DNA from: Larix kaempferi
Lineage: Eukaryota > Streptophyta > Pinopsida > Pinales > Pinaceae
Assembly: GCA_027924585.1 (NCBI GenBank)
Contig: BSBM01000637.1
Coordinates: forward strand, 4,526,001 to 4,590,000
Direction of reading: 5' to 3'
Length of the DNA: 64,000 bases
The notes under the pieces are model-generated. The model did not search any database. It was not told where the DNA came from and saw only the letters and a program-made list of their open reading frames with translations. Both the position numbers and the translations under genes were made by a program. This document shows, piece by piece, positions 42,438 to 53,071 of this stretch. Numbering within the stretch: position 1 is the stretch's first letter; each line of letters starts with the position of its first letter.

Positions 42438-45400
42438 TTAAGGATAAAAACGTTTAAGATACAACCCATTACGGGGGTTGTGCAAAGGGTGACCTTCTAA
42501 GTCAGTTAAAATGTACTCCCCATTTCTGAAGCAGGTCTGCACGATGTAAGGGCCTTGCCACATAAATTCAAACTTTCCTTTACCAGTCTTGTCATGGGCT
42601 TGGTCATAGGCAAGGATGAGGTCCCCTTCATGGAAAGTTCGAGGGTGGACATGTTTGTCGTAACTAGCTTTGAAGCGGTTCTTGGCAGCTTCAATGGTTT
42701 GGAGGGTGGCATGACGGTCTTCATCAGCTTGTTCTAGTGATAGTAGACATTGCTCGAGTGGGGAGGTGTCTGGAAGAAGCTCGACGACGATGTGTAAGGC
42801 AGGTATCTGACACTCAATGGGGAGGACAGACTCTACACTGTGAACTAAATGAAACGGGGTAATATCGGTGGTGGTCTTGGTGTATGTACGGTAAGCCCAT
42901 AATGCAGGGAAGAGCATGTGATGCCAATTGGACTTATGTCGGTCAATAGTACGTTGGAGGATTGTTTTTAAAATTTTGTTAATGGCCTCTACTTGGCTGT
43001 TCCCTTGGGGGTAGTAAGCAGAGGAATACTGATACTCAAACTTCAGTAAGGTGGATAACTTGCACCAAATGGAATCTTCGAAGTGTGAACCATGGTCTGA
43101 GACCAACTATTTGGGGACCCCGAATCATGTGATAACATGGTTAAAAAAGAAACGGGCAACGGTGTCATCTTTACAATTGAAGGTAGGCATGGCTTCAGCC
43201 CATTTGGTGAAGTAGTCGACAGCGACAATGATGTACTTATGGACGTTGGCAGATGAGGGTTTACATTCCATGAAGTCGATGGCCCATCTACAAAAGGGAC
43301 CAATGGTGACAACTGGGTGTAACAGGGCGGGTGGTGTCCGAGCCTTAGGGGAAAAAAGTTGGCAATTATGGCAATGTTTGACCGCTGTGATGCAGTCGGT
43401 AAAGAGTGTGGGCCAGAAGTATCTGGCGTGGATGACCTTTTGGGCAGTGGCCATTCCAGAGAAATGTCCACCGCAGGCACCGCTATGATAGTCATTGAGG
43501 ACTTGTTCGGCTTCCTCATGTGCAAGGCAACGACGGAGAATCGTGTCAACCCCTCACCAGTAAAGGACATTGCCCAAGAGGAGATATCGAGAGGCTTGGT
43601 GATGGATACAACGACGTCTATCACAATTTATGTTGGGTCGAAACTTCTATGTGCGAAGGTATAACAAAATATTACCGTAGCATGGGTCATCAGACAAGAT
43701 GATGAACAAGTGATTGTGGGGTAACTCATCAGAGATTTGTGGGGACGACAAGAGGGATGGGAGATCGGTGATGAGCTAGGCAAGCACGAGGGCTTTAGCG
43801 CTCTTAGGGGTTGTGAATGTGAGGTCATATTCTTGGAGGATAATTACCCATTTAGCAATGCGACCTTGCAGGAGGCGGCGATTCAAGAGATAAACCATGG
43901 GGTTGGAGTCGGTGACAACTGTGGTTTGACTGAGTAAAATGTAATGTAGCAATTTTTGGATGGAAAAGACCACAGCAAGGGATAGTCTTTCCTCATACGG
44001 GTAACGTAGGGGTAGTCCAGAGAAGGTCTGGCTGATGTAATAGATGACATGCTCCTGGCGAGTGGTGTCTTATTGAATAAGGACTCGAGACACGGCATAA
44101 TCGGATGCCGAGACGTACAGGATGAAGTCTTGAGAGAAATCCGGGGGGGGAGATCAGAGGGGTTTGTGTGAGAGATTTTTTAAGGGATTCGAATGCATCT
44201 TGTGCCTGGTCATCCCAAACAAAGGGTATGTGGGTACGAAGCAGGCATAAGAAACCATGAACGGTGGTGGCATAATCATGAACGAAGCGATGGAGGAAAT
44301 TAGATCTCCCCTGCAGACTCTGGAGCTGCCGGAGCGTGCGAGGAGCGGGAAGGTCTATGATGGCTTGGACTTTCAAGGGATCAACAGTGATTCCTTTTTG
44401 GGAAACAATGAAACCCAACAACCAGCCTGCTGGAACGCAAAAGACACACTTATGTGGGTTCAAGGGGATTTGATCTTTACGACAACGCAAAAAGATTTGT
44501 CGGAGGTCGTTAAGGTGGTCTGATCGTTTCTGGAAATGAGCTGTAAGGTCATTAAGGTAGACTAATAGGATATGAACCAAGTCATGAAAATAGTAGGTCA
44601 TGGCCCGCTGGAAGGTGGCACCAGCATTTTTTAGGCCGAAAGGCATGACGCGATAGGCAAAGGTGCCCTAGGGGGTGGTAAAGGCAGTCTTGTACTGATC
44701 CTCTTTGCAGATCTGAATCTGGTTGTATCCAAAAAATTGTTTATGGAAGATAGGACTTCATGCCCTGCACACACATCGATGAGTTGGTTAATAAATGGAA
44801 TGGGGAAGTTGTCTTTGGGACAGGCTCGGTTTAAATCATGGAAGTCAATACATACTCTGATGGTGCCTTGCATCTTGTTAACAGGGACGGGGTTAGAAAC
44901 CCAAGTGGTATATGCAATAGGATAAATGAATCCTGCTTTGCGAAGTTTCTCAATCTCTGCTTTAACAGTGGGGAGCTTTGATGGGTGAATGGGGCGCTGT
45001 TTCTGGTGAACGGGGGGGTACATCTGGCCATGTGTCAATGTGGTGTTCTATAATAGCGGGGTCAAGACCAGGCATTTCGGTATAGGACCAGGCAAAGACG
45101 TCACGAAACTCTTGGAAAAGTTTTTTGTACTCTCCGATCTCATATTCACTGCAGGATGCTTCTAAAGTGATGAGTTCAGGGGCACCTCCTCGGGCAGAGA
45201 TATCAATTTGGATGACGGGTGAGATGTTGGCCATGTTACCTTCCTCAAAGGCATCAGGAGCGGGAATGGGATCCTTAAACCAGTCGACTTTGGTGGGAAG
45301 GAAATCTTTGGACTCAATCGCAAATTGGGTGGCTGTGGTGGAGGAGGACTCTTTTGGGAGGAAATAGGAACGATGGTGCATGTCTTCCCAGGGATAATCC

Positions 45401-46246
45401 GGGGTAGTGAGAGCCTCTAGAATCTCCTCATCATTGCGAAAAATTTGAATTGTCAAATCGGTTGACGAGGGAGTGGTAGTCGAAGAGATCATATAGATGG
45501 TGTTAATCTCTCCGGATGAGGGTGATACTAGGGGGTGGATCTCCTCAATTGTGGGGGGTGCCGTCTCAAGGTCCAAATTATTCATCTCGTAGAGAGTTGC
45601 TCTGTAGTCTGGGGGATTAGGATAGTGATGTGAGTAATGGCCGTAAATACCGTATATTGCACAAGGGTGGTTGGTACGCAGTGATTTATCATGAGGCTTA
45701 GGGGCTGGATCGAGTTGGACAACGGGGATATTGAGGTTGTTGTCAAGCATTTGCATGTGTTCTTGTAATGTAGGTAATTGTGGACATTGATGACTCGGAT
45801 GGCCTAACTCATCACACAATGAGAGTTTGGGAGGATCAGGAAACACGGGGGGGTTTTTAACTGTTTTAGGCGGGGGTATAGCAGTGTATGGTTGTGGGCC
45901 TCTACCCCCAGTGTGCTTGATAAGAGGGGGTGGATTCATAGATGATGAAGGGGTAGTGACACCGGGATGTGGTTGACTAGTAGTGGCGATGGGTTTCACT
46001 GGTTGTAGGATGACATTTGGTGTCGGCGGGGGAACGAGAGGCGAAATATACCACATGGGTAATCCTAAGGTTAACTTGAGGAGGCTGAGAGTAGCCATAA
46101 CCGGGGTGCTTACTACTCCCGAGGGAGGGAATAGGAAGGGGATTGTGTGGATGGGTGTAACACCAATATGACTAGGTACCAATGGTGGTTTGGGTAACAA
46201 GGGCGGTTGATTGTTGGGTGTTTGTGCATTGTGGGAAAGGGTACAT
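42438..46246 (-). pseudogene. pol: T1 pol: gag-like linker, RT, RNase H, integrase (disabled)
   Basis: From the C3 insertion point downwards. First is a Pro-rich segment with 'LLKLTLGLPMWY' and zinc-knuckle-like CDELGHPSHQC and HPCAIYGIYGHY motifs (46200-45600). Then the usual pre-RT region, and RT (FRDVFAWSYTEMPGLD; CIDFHDLNRACPKDNFP; MPFGLKNAGATFQRAM; LVYLNDL). The RT box has Asn for the first catalytic Asp (codon 44551-44553). RNase H is fragmentary (TTVVTDSNPMVYLLNRR at 43930). Integrase has its zinc part (DYHSGACGGHF ... CHNCQ) and all three core acids (AIDFME, VSDHGSHF, NSQVEAINK), then a C-terminal barrel (FMWQGPYIV) to the stop at 42438. Frameshifts lie near 45000, 44650, 44100 and 43100. 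Confidence 0.92.
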
Positions 46247-46251
46247 AGGTC

Positions 46252-46856
46252 TGTTGATGTATATGTAACTTCAGAATGTATTTCACATATATGTATATTG
46301 TATTCCTATAGAGATGTTATTATTCCTCTATACGGAAGTGTCGTCATTTAGATTGTAAGTGTCGTAACTTATACTTGATGGGTTATTAGACCACCTTGTT
46401 GGGGTCGGCCTTGTATAAGTCATGTGGGTCAAAGGGTTATTAGACCACCCTATTGGGGGTCGGCCCAGTCAGCATTATGTTATGTGGTTAAGTTCGAGCC
46501 TACATGAGTTAGGTAAAAGGCAAGTCAAGTCAAGTATAAATAGAGTGCGGGAGGCACTCTATTTACTCACTCACTTCTCATTCATGCACTCAAGGAGGAG
46601 TGGCGCACTTATGGAGGAGGAGGATCTGCTTCTAGGTTATGTCTATCTCTCATGGTTGGTTGTATCATTTCTCTATCTATCTCTGAGGAAGTTATTTGGG
46701 GTTTTTCACCTTTATGGTTTTCCCCAAGTAAATCTTTGTGTCTCTTGTGTGCTTGCATTATTGTCTCCATGATTGATATGCTGTAGATATGCTGTACATG
46801 TTGTTCTCTCAGTTAATATCCTAGATCAGATTGAAGTAAATTCTAAAAATTTAACA
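46252..46856 (+). repeat. 5' LTR of C3
   Basis: TGTTGATGTATATG...AATTTAACA. TATA box TATAAATAG at 46535-46543, two GGGTTATTAGACC boxes, and a purine-rich GGAGGAGG stretch near 46615. Confidence 0.95.
46535..46543 (+). promoter_or_regulatory. TATA box of the C3 5' LTR
   Basis: TATAAATAG, conserved at the same place in S1 (1992-2000), C2 (26516-26524) and the C3 3' LTR (52955-52963). Confidence 0.85.
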
Positions 46857-46868
46857 TGGTATCAGAGC
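46857..46868 (+). promoter_or_regulatory. Primer-binding site of C3 (initiator tRNA-Met)
   Basis: TGGTATCAGAGC directly abuts the LTR end. Confidence 0.96.
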
Positions 46869-49639
46869 TAGCCTGAAAGAAGGCATGATATGCCATGTAT
46901 GACACTTGTTGCACTTACAATGCTAGGGCTTGATATAGCAAAAACCAGTCATCGTAGAACTTTCTCTATAAATCCGTTTTGGAGAAGTTTTCAGATCTGA
47001 AATCTTTACAGGTCAAAGGTTAAATCCCCATGTACCTTGTGTCCAAAGGAAAACCTCTAATTCGTTGTACTTTGGGATTTATGATCTGTACAATATAGGG
47101 TTTTTGCCTCTTCCAGATCTGAGTCAAAATTAGGTGACCTTGGGAAAAAGGTCATAACTTGGGATAGGAAGATCCAAATGAAATTTCGTAAAACATGACA
47201 GGTAGTACACAGACTGTACTATCTCAGAAAACATTTTCAGAGGCCGAAGTTGAACCAGTGACACGTGGAAATCCGTACAAGTTCGCTCTCCTATATTATC
47301 CCATAAACAGGTCACGTTACGACACTTGGCATAACTCTCTCTCAGAGAGTCCAATTGAGGTCAGACCTGTCAGGATGGAAATATAACAGGTCAGGATATC
47401 TCAGGAAACTTTTTCAGACCCTGTGGATCAAAAAGTTTGGAATTACACCAAAAACAATCAGGTACATATTTCTATCAAAACAAAATTATTTTTGAGTACC
47501 TTCATTCATGGCTTCCGGAATTTAGGGCTTCAGAAAAAGTTGGAATTTTTGTAATCGGAGACCACGGATGAATGATACTCATCAAAATAAAAATTTAGAG
47601 ACCAAAATCATAATTTTTGGTTGGGAAGAAGTCCGGGCTTGATCAGACCCTAGTTCGGGACTTTGATCAGAAAAGTGGAAAATTAGGGCTTCTGTAAAAA
47701 TGGGAATTTTTGAAATCTGTGACCACGACTAGAATCTCCTCAGAAAAATAGAATCTTAGAGCTTTGGATCAAACCTTTTGATTAGGTAGAAGAGTGGGCT
47801 TCATCAAACCCCAGTTCAGGGTCACGTCTAGTGAATCCAGAAGTTTCAAAGGAAAAATTGAGGAGTGAAACTTTGCAGTTTTCAAATTCTAAATATACTA
47901 GCTTGATCAGCTCATCAAGGCGCATATTTCTATCCTTTCGAAAGTTTGAAATTAAAAGTTTGAAGTTTTTGGGTTTCTCTGACAAACCCATATCTAGCTC
48001 CAGGTCCAGTTCTTGCAAATCAAGTGGATTGGGTTAATGCTAGAATAAGATGGATTGATCATCTGCATGAGTGAAGAAGTTCCTGTTTCAGAGGGAGATG
48101 AGGCTAAGGCCTTACATAAGAAGATTACAAGCGATCTCGACAGGTATGACTCATCGAGGTATGTTTCGATATTTATTCATGATTAAGTTTATGGTATGTT
48201 TGTCTTCATGTTATTACGGTTAGTACAATCTTGATTTTAGACTTGTCGTATCACATTAAAAAAAAAAATTATGAATGCACGATAGAAAATATTCATTGAT
48301 TAGGGTGTTGACACTTATGATTGTACTAATGCATTATGGTGTTGTATGAGGTTTATGTTGTCTACTAACATGAAAGGTATGCCAAGAAAGACAAATCATG
48401 TTCTGGTTCAAGAACATATGATCATGATGACATGAGGACAAAGATTCATCCATTGTCATGGATCTCATAGAAGATCCATTTACGAGGTTTGTATAACTTG
48501 GTTTTATAATGGTTAACCTATGAGATATACAGGTTACTAGCACAAGTCATTGAAGAAGAACAAGAAGACATCATGTGAGTATGTTAGACATAACTAGCTA
48601 GCATGCTAATCCAGGTATGTTTTTCCTATATCAAGATAGAATCCTACCTTGTGTTAGGATCTTATACTATTGTGTTCATAAAGTCATTGGACTAACCAGA
48701 AGAATCATGAAGGTATAGTTTTGAATAATCACGGGTTTTATGCATATTATATCTCTTCTCTTGATTGATGATTTAACTAACCAGAAGAGTCCTATGATTA
48801 AATAGGAATATGCATGAATAAAAGAATACTTCCTTGAAACCTTGAATACTAATGTTTATTATCTGTGTTTGAAATGATCCTAACTATACATGCTTGAGAT
48901 TATTGTGTTTTGATAATATTAAAGATTATACTAATAAATGTGTGATTATGTATGAGACCTCAAGGATAACACAATGATGATACTAATAAGCATGCATAGT
49001 GATTAAGGATGGATGTAAGTTCAAGGACAGGTAATCCAGGAAGCAAAGATCAAGAGGGAGCACACTCTAGTTGTTCCTGCAAGAAAGCAAAGGAGCACAC
49101 TTCAGTAGTTTCTGCAAGGATGTAGATATTCAGAGGGAGTTGACCACTTCTCACAATCCACATAGGAATGGAGTTGCAGAAAAGAAGCAAAGACTGAGAG
49201 GGAGTCAACCCAACAAACAAACAAAGATAACTATTTGAATTGTCATTACTTGCAAATTTTATTGTTTAAATAATACTGTTCAATAATGTATATACTGATG
49301 TTCCTAGAATTAGGTTGTGTATTATGCATATTAGAATAGTTGCATTGATGAACAGTATACTCCTAATATGCATGGGTAAGTGGCCTATGGCACTGTACAA
49401 CATTCCATTGCTACTTATCTAGAATGAAACCTCTTTGTTGACATGTTGGGAGTTGTGCACACTCTTAACAATGTTCTGGTAGAGATTGGAAGGCATCTAG
49501 AAAGTTACGGGATATGGATAAATGTTGTATTGAAGCACTGGCTAAGATAATTGCATGACTGTATGACATATTTCTTTATGTGTAAGAATTTGTTTTGAAA
49601 AACTATGAGATGTTTTCTAATCATGCAATTTAACTTGTT
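46869..49639 (+). other. C3 leader in place of gag, protease and integrase
   Basis: 2.8 kb without any recognisable gag, protease or integrase sequence. It is collinear with C2 (35477-36396, 58840-59625, 61267-62248). Short repeated phrases include 'agagggagcacactc(t/c)agt(t/a)gttcctgcaa' near 49060-49140. Confidence 0.8.
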
Positions 49640-50998
49640 GTGTAGGAAAGTTCGTATGCCATCTCCTACAAAAGAAGAACTACAACATTTGTTCACCAAA
49701 GATATTGAAGTTCCCAGGATCTGGGATGAAGAAATGGAATGCCATGATTCGTCGATCATGAAGAATGATGTTTGGGATGTAGTCCCAAGACATGAAGGGA
49801 AGTTTGTTATGACTTCCAAATGGATCTATCAGATCAAGCATGTTGCAGATGGTAGCATTGAGAAATATAAAAGTGATGAAATAGAAGATGCACCAGATGG
49901 ATTTCAAGACAGCATGGTGTAGTCATATATGTGTGCAGAACTTGGTATGGTAGGATAGAAAACTTTCTATCCAGTTTGGGATTTACCAAGAGTAAAGTGG
50001 ATTCCAACCTCTACTACAAGGTTGAGGAAGGCAATCCAGTGATACTACTTTTGTGTGCAGATAACCTATTTGTTATAGGTGAAGATAGATTGATTTCCAA
50101 CATGCAGCGGAAGCTTACTGCCGAGTTTGAGATGAGGAACTTGGGGATGATGCACTATTTTTTTTTGGCATGGAGGTGTGGCAAAGTGATGGAATCTTTC
50201 TTGGACAAGGGAAGTATGTAGTAGATATCCTGAAGAGGTTCGGGATGATGGACTGCAAGGCTATGGCCACACCTATGGCATTGAACCTGAAGCGTCTGTG
50301 TGATGCTTCATCTGATGTATCGTCAGATGATTGGGTCCTTGATGTACCTGACGAACACGAGACCAGACATTTGCTTTGCTGTGAACACATTGAGCCACTT
50401 CCTGATGGATCCGAGGAGTGTTCACCTGGTTGCTGTAAAGCATGTTCTGAGGCACCTGAAGGGTACAGTGGATTATGGGCTCAAGTATGAAGCAAATCAA
50501 AAGTTTAACCTGCAGGGTTATGTTGATTCAGATTGGGCTGGCAGTGCTGCAGATAGGAAGAGCACATCTGGGTGTTGCTTCAGTATGGGATCAGGTGTGA
50601 TCTCTTGGTTCAGCAGGAAGCAGTCCTGCGTAGCACTGAGTACAGCTGAGGCAGAGTATGTTGCAGCCTGTTCAGTTGGTTGTGAGGCAGTATGGCTATG
50701 GAAGCTACTGTCTGAGTTATTTGATCTCCCGTTGGATGCTACTGGTATCTTCTGTGATAACCAGAGTTGTGTGAATCTATCCGAGAACCCAGTGTTTCAT
50801 GACAGGTCGAAACACATAGAGATCAAATATCACTATATCAGGGATATGGTGCAGAGAGGAGCTGTGAAGCTCCTGTATGTTGCAACTGACGAGCAGATTG
50901 CAGATGTGCTGACGAAGCCACTAGCCAGGGTGAAGTTCGAGTACTTCAGAGAGAGGCTTGGCGTTCTCCAGATCGAGGACACTTCGAGGAAGAAGTGA
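49640..50998 (+). pseudogene. pol: C3 reverse transcriptase/RNase H relic
   Basis: Pieces of copia RT: a KWIYQIKHVADGSIEKY segment at 49820, then a deletion, then WYGRIENFLSSLGFTKSKVDSNLYY. The catalytic YVDDL box has become CADNL. The RNase H part from 50300 to the stop at 50996 is nearly intact (YVDSDWAGS, STAEAEYVAAC, FCDNQSCVNLSENPVFHD, ADVLTKPLARVKFEY). About 85 residues of RT seen in C2 are missing near 49880. Without gag, protease and integrase, C3 must have been moved by proteins from another element. Confidence 0.9.
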
Positions 50999-51081
50999 TG
51001 GACACATTTGCTGAAGCCATTCCAAGCATGTTGGAAGGAGGATCCTTCACATGGCTGTGGATGTAAGCCCTGGATGATGAG

Positions 51082-51830
51082 CATCAGGATGATGTTTTGG
51101 TTTCTGCTTGGATATGATCAGTTGGATCATTTTATGTATGTATGTACGCATCATGTTGGATGTTGGATATGATCAGTTGGATCATTTTTATGTATGTATG
51201 TACGCATCATGTTGATGCTGGATATGATCAGTTGGATCATGTGTATGTATTTTGTATATGCATCATGCTTGGACCATGTATCTGTATATGTATCAGGTGG
51301 ATACATTGTATGATCAGGTGGATCATGTATGGTGATATGTATCATGTATTTGTATATGCATCAGGTAGATGCATTGATGATCAGGTGGATCATGTATGGT
51401 GATATGTATCATGTATCTGTATATGCATTAGGTAGATGCATTGATGATCAGGTGGATCATGTATGGTGATATGTATCATGTATCTATATATGCATCAGGT
51501 AGATGCATTGATGATCAAGTGGATCATGTATGGTGATATGTATTTGTATCAAGTGGATACATTGTATGATCAGGAGGATCATGTATGATGATATGTATCA
51601 GGTAGATACTTGGTATGCATCAGGTAGATGCATTGATGATCAGGTGGATCATGTATGATGACATGCAGCAGGATGTTGCAGTGATGATCAGGATGATCAT
51701 GGATGACGAGCTTCAGGATGTTGCTCCAGATGACATGCAACAGGACGTTGCAGTGATGATGATCAGGATGATCATGGATACATCAGGATGATGTATGGTG
51801 AGTATCAGTTTGATACTCTGTGGCCGTGGA
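51082..51830 (+). repeat. Hairpin array with AGGTG-like loops and changing stems in C3
   Basis: More than twenty short inverted repeats around a five-base loop (AGTTG, AGGTG, AGGTA, AAGTG, AGGAG, AGGAT, AGGAC, AGTTT). Examples: ATGATC-AGTTG-GATCAT at 51114-51130; ATGTATC...GATACAT near 51290; ATGCATC...GATGCAT near 51356; TGCAAC...GTTGCA near 51738; ATACATC...GATGTAT near 51778; GAGTATC...GATACTC near 51800. Stem letters change on both sides together. Confidence 0.92.
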
Positions 51831-51844
51831 ACAGGTTGTGCAGA

Positions 51845-52420
51845 TAAGCATGTAATTTGTGCCCTGGGAGATTTGCAAATGGTATTTCGAGGTTTTTCCT
51901 ATGGCATGTAATTCGGTGCCCTGGGACATATGACAAATGCTCTTTCGAGGTTTTGCTTGGGAGGACATATAATTTGTGCCCTGGGATATCTGCAGATAGT
52001 CTTTCGAGGTTTTTCCTATGGCATGTAATTTGTGCCCTCGGATATCTGGCAGATGCTCTTTCGAGGTTTTGTCCTATGGCATGTAATTTGTGCCCTGGGA
52101 GATTTCAGGTCGGAGTTGTGTACCCGTAACATCCTGAGATTCTCTTTTGAGGTTTTGCCATGACCACATGTAATTTGTGCCCTGGGAGATTTCAGGTCGG
52201 AGTTGTGTACCCATAACATCCTGAGATGCTCTTGCTAGGTTTTGTGGTGACCACATGTAATTTGTCAGGTTGGAGTTGTGTACCCGTAACATCCTGGGAT
52301 GCTCTTTTGAGGTTTTGTGGTGGGGTCACATGTAATTTGTGCCCTGGGAGATCCTATAGGTAGAGCCATGTGCTCGTAACAGCCTGGGATGCTCTTTCGA
52401 GGTTTTGTGACACACGTAAT
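51845..52420 (+). repeat. Tandem units with GTGCCCTGGGA in C3
   Basis: 'catgtaattTGTGCCCTGGGAgat...ctttcgaggttttg' recurs seven to eight times, with unit length from about 48 to 110 bp because some units carry an extra 'ggtcggagttgtgtacccgtaacatcctg' block. It sits between the hairpin array and the polypurine tract. Confidence 0.88.
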
Positions 52421-52662
52421 GAGTCCTAAGAATTCCACAGTATGGCCAGTGATGATGAAGACCTGCAGATGGTGGGCCTACATCCAGTATGAAAAAAGAC
52501 TGGCCTTGTAGAACTTCCTATGACGAGTAGATTTAGAGATTGATTGAGATAGCAGCAGCAGTGATGATCATGATGATGACTCGATGACGATTATCTAGTG
52601 ACGATGATCCAGAGAAGATGACTTGTGCTAGAAGAACTATGCTAAGAAATACCTTCCTAGTT

Positions 52663-52671
52663 AAGAGGGAG
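52663..52671 (+). promoter_or_regulatory. Polypurine tract of C3
   Basis: AAGAGGGAG directly before the 3' LTR. Confidence 0.9.
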
Positions 52672-53066
52672 TGTTGATGTATATGTAACTTCGAAATGTA
52701 TTTCACATATATGTATATTGTATTCCTATAGAGATGTTATTATTCCTCTATACGGAAGTGTCGTCATTTATATTGTAAGTGTCGTAACTTATACTTGATG
52801 GGTTATTAGACCACCTTGTTGGGGCCGGCCTTGTATAAGTCATGTGGGTCAAAGGGTTATTAGACCACCCTATTGGGGGTCGGCCCAGTCGGCATTATGT
52901 TATGTGGTTAAGTTTGAGCCTACATGAGTTAGGTAAAAGGCAAGTCAAGTCAAGTATAAATAGAGTGCGGGAGGCACTCTATTTTCTCACTCACTTCTCA
53001 CTCATGCACTCAAGGAGGAGTTTCGCACTTATGGAGGAGATTGAAGTAAATTCTGAAAATTTAACA
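52672..53066 (+). repeat. 3' LTR of C3, internally deleted
   Basis: Matches the 5' LTR to 'cttatggaggag', then jumps to 'attgaagtaaattctg', losing about 210 bp. The deletion ends share a short AGA/ATTG-like overlap. The end AATTTAACA is intact. Confidence 0.93.
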
Positions 53067-53071
53067 AGTTC

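Larger units (their letters stand above)
46252..53066 (+). mobile_element. C3, copia element of the C2 family nested in T1 pol
   Basis: 6815 bp, opposite in strand to T1. LTRs are 46252-46856 (605 bp) and 52672-53066 (395 bp, with an internal deletion of about 210 bp). It has primer site 46857-46868, a 2.8-kb non-coding leader, an RT/RNaseH relic, two tandem arrays, and polypurine tract 52663-52671. Flanks are AGGTC (46247-46251) and AGTTC (53067-53071), a 5-bp duplication with one mismatch. If C3 and one duplication are left out of view, the T1 reading frame is continuous across the junction. That confirms a clean insertion. Confidence 0.95.

Noticed and set aside
51142-51402. Plus-strand frame rich in Cys, Ile and Met
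   Set aside because: Translation of the ATGATC/GTATC hairpin array in C3.
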